64,000 bases of DNA, taken from contig CANRKK010000007.1 of assembly GCA_947631195.1 (NCBI GenBank), positions 1 to 64,000 on the forward strand. Direction: 5' to 3'. The position numbers and the translations under genes are program-made. Below are positions 61,651 through 64,000 of this stretch, piece by piece (the first letter of the stretch is position 1; every line of letters begins with the position of its first letter). Source of the DNA: an uncultured Clostridia bacterium (GTDB taxonomy: Bacteria; Bacillota; Clostridia; Christensenellales; Borkfalkiaceae). The notes beneath the pieces were generated by a model that was not told the DNA's origin, did no database searches, and saw only the letters and a list, made by a program, of their open reading frames with translations.

Positions 61651-61960
61651 TTTTTAAAATAATTCACGGCGCAAGCAAGCTACGCTTGCGCCAGCGCACC
61701 ACATTTGCGCACACCTGCGCCTGAGCGGTGGGAATTTGCGCCATTATATAAAATGTGCGCCCCTAAAAATGGCGCAAAGGGACGAGCGCGGACTTCTCAA
61801 AACAGCACAGTGCGCTGTTTTGCCGCGCGAGATGAGTGCGCGCATAGTGCAAGGCGCGCACGGTGACCGAACACGGCGTTGTCCTTACGCCGTGTGAGAA
61901 GCAGAGCCGCCCAAACTCACGAAAAAAGCAGACATCGTCGAACGTCTGGTTTTTTGTGAA
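61651..61960 (+). repeat. R1 five-hairpin element, copy j, with R2 inside
   Basis: H1 61668-61692, H2 GCGCA/TGCGC, H3 TTTGCGCCATT/AATGGCGCAAA (61735-61778), a R2 element (61779-61902) at the H4 position, H5 61917-61960 with inner AGCAGAC/GTCTGGT. The trmN6 ATG is 24 bp downstream. Confidence 0.86.
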
Positions 61961-61983
61961 CATTTTTTAAACAGGAGTGCCCC

Positions 61984-62664
61984 ATGCTTAAACAGGGCGA
62001 AGTGACCGAAGAATTTTTCGGCGATAAAAAGATAATACAAAACGTTTCGCTGTACAGGTTTACCTCGGACAGCATCCTTTTGTCGCGGTTTGCGCGGGCA
62101 AAGGCGGGGGACGTGGTTGCCGATTTTTGTTCGGGCAGCGGGGTTGTGGGCTTTCACTTCATGTGCCTCAACCCAAACATAAAATCTCTGTCCCTGTTTG
62201 AAATGCAGCCCGAACTTGCCGATATGTCTTGGCGGACGGCGCAGCTCAACGGCTGGCAGTGCGAGGTGGTCTGCACAAAACTGCAGGATATCCCCCGCGC
62301 GTACGACGACAAGTTTTCCCTCGTGTTGTGCAACCCGCCCTACGAGCGGGGCGGCTTTGAAAAAGAGGACTTCAAAAAGGCCGTCTGCCGCAAGGAGATA
62401 ACCATCACCCTGCCCGAAATTGTGGACGCGGCGTTCCGGAAACTGAAATTCGGCGGCAGACTGGCCATTCTGAACCGCGCCGACCGCACCGCCGAACTTA
62501 TTTACCTTTTAAAGAGCAAAAATTTAGAGCCCAAAAGACTGCAATTCGTTGCGGGCACGGCGGGCGCAAAACCCTACCTTGTGATGGCTGAGGCGGTTAA
62601 GGGGGGGAAGGAGGGGGTGGAGGTGTTGCCCCCCCTCGTCAATACTACCGAAAGCGGATTATAA
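61984..62664 (+). CDS. trmN6: tRNA1(Val) (adenine37-N6)-methyltransferase family protein
   Basis: The 226-residue protein has the SAM-binding VVADFCSGSGVVGF (about 38-52) and catalytic NPPY (CNPPYERGG, about 116). It is the YabB/TrmN6 family and lies next to rsmI as in Bacillus. The family normally ends some 15-20 residues later; here KGGKEGVEVLPPLV is followed by NTTESGL and a stop that come from R3 DNA, so the C-terminus is replaced. RBS AGGAG. Confidence 0.9.
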   Translation: MLKQGEVTEEFFGDKKIIQNVSLYRFTSDSILLSRFARAKAGDVVADFCSGSGVVGFHFMCLNPNIKSLSLFEMQPELADMSWRTAQLNGWQCEVVCTKLQDIPRAYDDKFSLVLCNPPYERGGFEKEDFKKAVCRKEITITLPEIVDAAFRKLKFGGRLAILNRADRTAELIYLLKSKNLEPKRLQFVAGTAGAKPYLVMAEAVKGGKEGVEVLPPLVNTTESGL

Positions 62665-63142
62665 GCGGCGCATAACTTTGTTGCCTTTACGTTTTTGCTA
62701 AGTCACGTACGTCTATGTACGCTCCTGTCGCAAAATCCGCAGGCGCCTCGTTCTGCTTGCTTCTAACCGCTTCTAACTTCGTAAAGGCAAGGGGCTTGCA
62801 CGTTTCTGACCCGTTGCCAACTACGTAAATGCAGGGCGCGCCTTGCATAACTCGCTTCTACCCACCGCAGGACTTCGTAAAGGCAAGGGGAACCCTTGGC
62901 TCCCTTTAGTAGGATGAGCGCGGATTTCTCAAAACAGCACAGTGCGCTGTTTTGCCGCGCGAGATGAGTGCGCGCATAGTGCAAGGCGCGCACGGTGCCC
63001 GAACACGGCGTTGTCCTTACGCCGTGTGAGAAAGCTGTCACCGATAGGTGACTGAGGGGATTGTCACTTTAAAATTTACATACATATTAATAATTTTCTT
63101 TTTTATTTTGTCCCACCCACCCCCCCAATATTGTTAACACAG
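62660..63142. repeat. Repeat island: R3, R2, R7
   Basis: R3 (62660-62890) begins within the last codons of trmN6, R2 lies at 62894-63066, and R7 with the C run at 63112-63126. R7 joins directly to the R1 copy that follows. Confidence 0.7.
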
Positions 63143-63323
63143 TTCACAAAAATTTTCGTGTGGTTGCGCACACTCAAATTTTTCGTGAGTTTGAGGGCTG
63201 CTCGCCCTCTTTGCGCCATTTTTAAGGGCGCGCCAAAATATAATGGTGCAAATTCACCCCGCTGAGGCGCAGGTATGCGCAAATTGTGTCTTGCTGTGCA
63301 AAAGCGTGGTTTTGCTTGCAACA
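63143..63323 (-). repeat. R1 five-hairpin element, copy k
   Basis: Minus orientation. H5 63143-63188 with inner GTGTG/CACAC, H4 GAGGGC/GCCCTC, H3 TTTGCGCCATT/AATGGTGCAAA (63210-63252, one G:U pair), H1 inner GCAAAA/TTTTGC. Confidence 0.86.
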
Positions 63324-63351
63324 TAATTATTTTAATATGTGAAAAGCAAGT

Positions 63352-63675
63352 TAAGCCTTGTCATTTCGAGTCGCGGAGCGCGAGATAATCCCCCCCGTGG
63401 GCTGGTTTTGGTGCGTTAAAACGCACACAAAGCCGTCGCTACGCTCGGGCGAGGTTGGATAGGACGACAAACCAAAAGTCGCTGCGCGACAGATTCTTCG
63501 TCGGACTGCGCCGTTCTCTGCCGTTTCCCGCAAAGCGGGAACCCTCGGCAGGGCGTAACGCTTACGCGTTCGGTACGACGCTAACGCTCGCGCAGAATGA
63601 CAGGGGGGACAGGAGGTGTCCATCGCGCAGAATGACAGGGGAGGGCGCGCAATGGCGCGAGCTTTTTTGTGAACA
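63352..63675 (+). repeat. R5, R6 and half H5 ahead of rsmI
   Basis: R5 (63352-63470), R6 with its CTGCCGTTTCCC/GGGAACCCTCGGCAG part (63475-63650), and a right half of H5 (63643-63675) that ends 10 bp before the rsmI start codon. Confidence 0.66.
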
Positions 63676-63685
63676 AGGACTTTTT

Positions 63686-64000
63686 ATGGAAAACGTATAT
63701 TTTGTTTCAACACCGATAGGCAATTTAAAGGACATAACGCTGCGCGCGCTCGAGACGCTGCGGGCGGCGGACGTGATTTTTTGCGAGGACACCCGTCACT
63801 CGCTTAAACTGCTCAACGCCTACGACATAAAAAAGCCGCTGTTTGCCTGTCACAAATTCAACGAGCGGGAGGCGGCCCAAAAGATAGCGGCGGCCGCAAA
63901 GGATGGCAAGCGGGTGGCGGTGATATCGGACGCGGGCATGCCCGTGATTTCCGACCCCGGCAACGTCGTGTGCGCCGTGTTGAGGGAGGAGGGCATAGGC
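63686..64000 (+). CDS. rsmI: 16S rRNA (cytidine1402-2'-O)-methyltransferase RsmI, partial
   Basis: The first 105 residues are present; the window ends inside the gene. They show the family motifs VSTPIGNLKDITLRALETL, CEDTRHS and ISDAGMPVISDPG. RsmI methylates C1402 of 16S rRNA. The start has AAGGAC upstream. Confidence 0.95.
   Translation, partial: MENVYFVSTPIGNLKDITLRALETLRAADVIFCEDTRHSLKLLNAYDIKKPLFACHKFNEREAAQKIAAAAKDGKRVAVISDAGMPVISDPGNVVCAVLREEGIG

Overview
The window reads as the replication-origin region of an uncultured, spore-forming member of the Firmicutes (class Clostridia; Christensenellales-like is a guess). The evidence is parA/parB with parS-like sites, clusters of perfect DnaA boxes, dnaN, rpmH-rnpA-yidD-yidC-jag, sporulation and germination genes (spoIIR, sleB, ypeB, yyaC), many Gram-positive lipoproteins, and strong sigma-A promoters. 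Genes left of about 39-42 kb lie mainly on the minus strand and genes to the right mainly on the plus strand, as expected on two replichores diverging from an origin there.

Layout. 0.4-3.2 kb: NAD synthesis operon nadB-nadC-niaR with a NiaR-type operator. 3.3-5.8 kb: two divergent lipoproteins, one with leucine-rich repeats. 6.0-18.6 kb: an eight-gene minus-strand operon (surface lipoprotein, 512-residue membrane protein, MoxR AAA ATPase, DUF58, BatA-like VWA, double-VWA protein, two more lipoproteins) from one promoter. 18.8-22.9 kb: comF, then spoIIR-sleB-ypeB. 23.7-25.1 kb: an XRE regulator divergent from two small membrane proteins. 26.1-32.6 kb: degV, two G3E GTPases (one with a His/Asp-rich metal loop), DUF2188 protein, zinc ribbon, M1 peptidase lipoprotein, nitrilase-like protein. 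34.0-38.9 kb: parB, an unknown ORF, parA, ftsH. 39.0-42.4 kb: origin region with two DnaA-box clusters either side of yyaC, a SLOG gene and rsmG. 42.4-46.5 kb: dnaN, rpmH, rnpA, yidD, yidC, jag. 47.5-52.9 kb: queT, an XRE/CFI-box pair, pckG and small unknowns. 53.1-55.1 kb: greA-lysS. 56.0-64.0 kb: the conserved Firmicute block (yaaO-type decarboxylase, tmk, holB, ricT, ferredoxin, trmN6, rsmI; the last is cut by the window end).

The most striking content is not coding. About a dozen intergenic islands are built almost entirely from a small set of interspersed repeat families, here called R1-R8. R1 is an about 190-bp element with five consecutive hairpins (H1-H5). In 11 copies the stem sequences change but the complementary arm changes with them, while loop and linker sequences stay conserved. 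Its last hairpin also serves as a terminator or lies just before start codons. Other families insert into R1 (R2), form the 3' ends of two genes (R3), or carry a G-quadruplex-type G-run (R7). No transposase is present in the window.

Other points to note: dnaA is absent from its usual place although the DnaA boxes remain; three genes have sigma-A promoters placed so that transcription should start on the A of the ATG (leaderless mRNA candidates); YpeB has a long basic N-terminal extension. No rRNA, tRNA, CRISPR array or prophage was seen.
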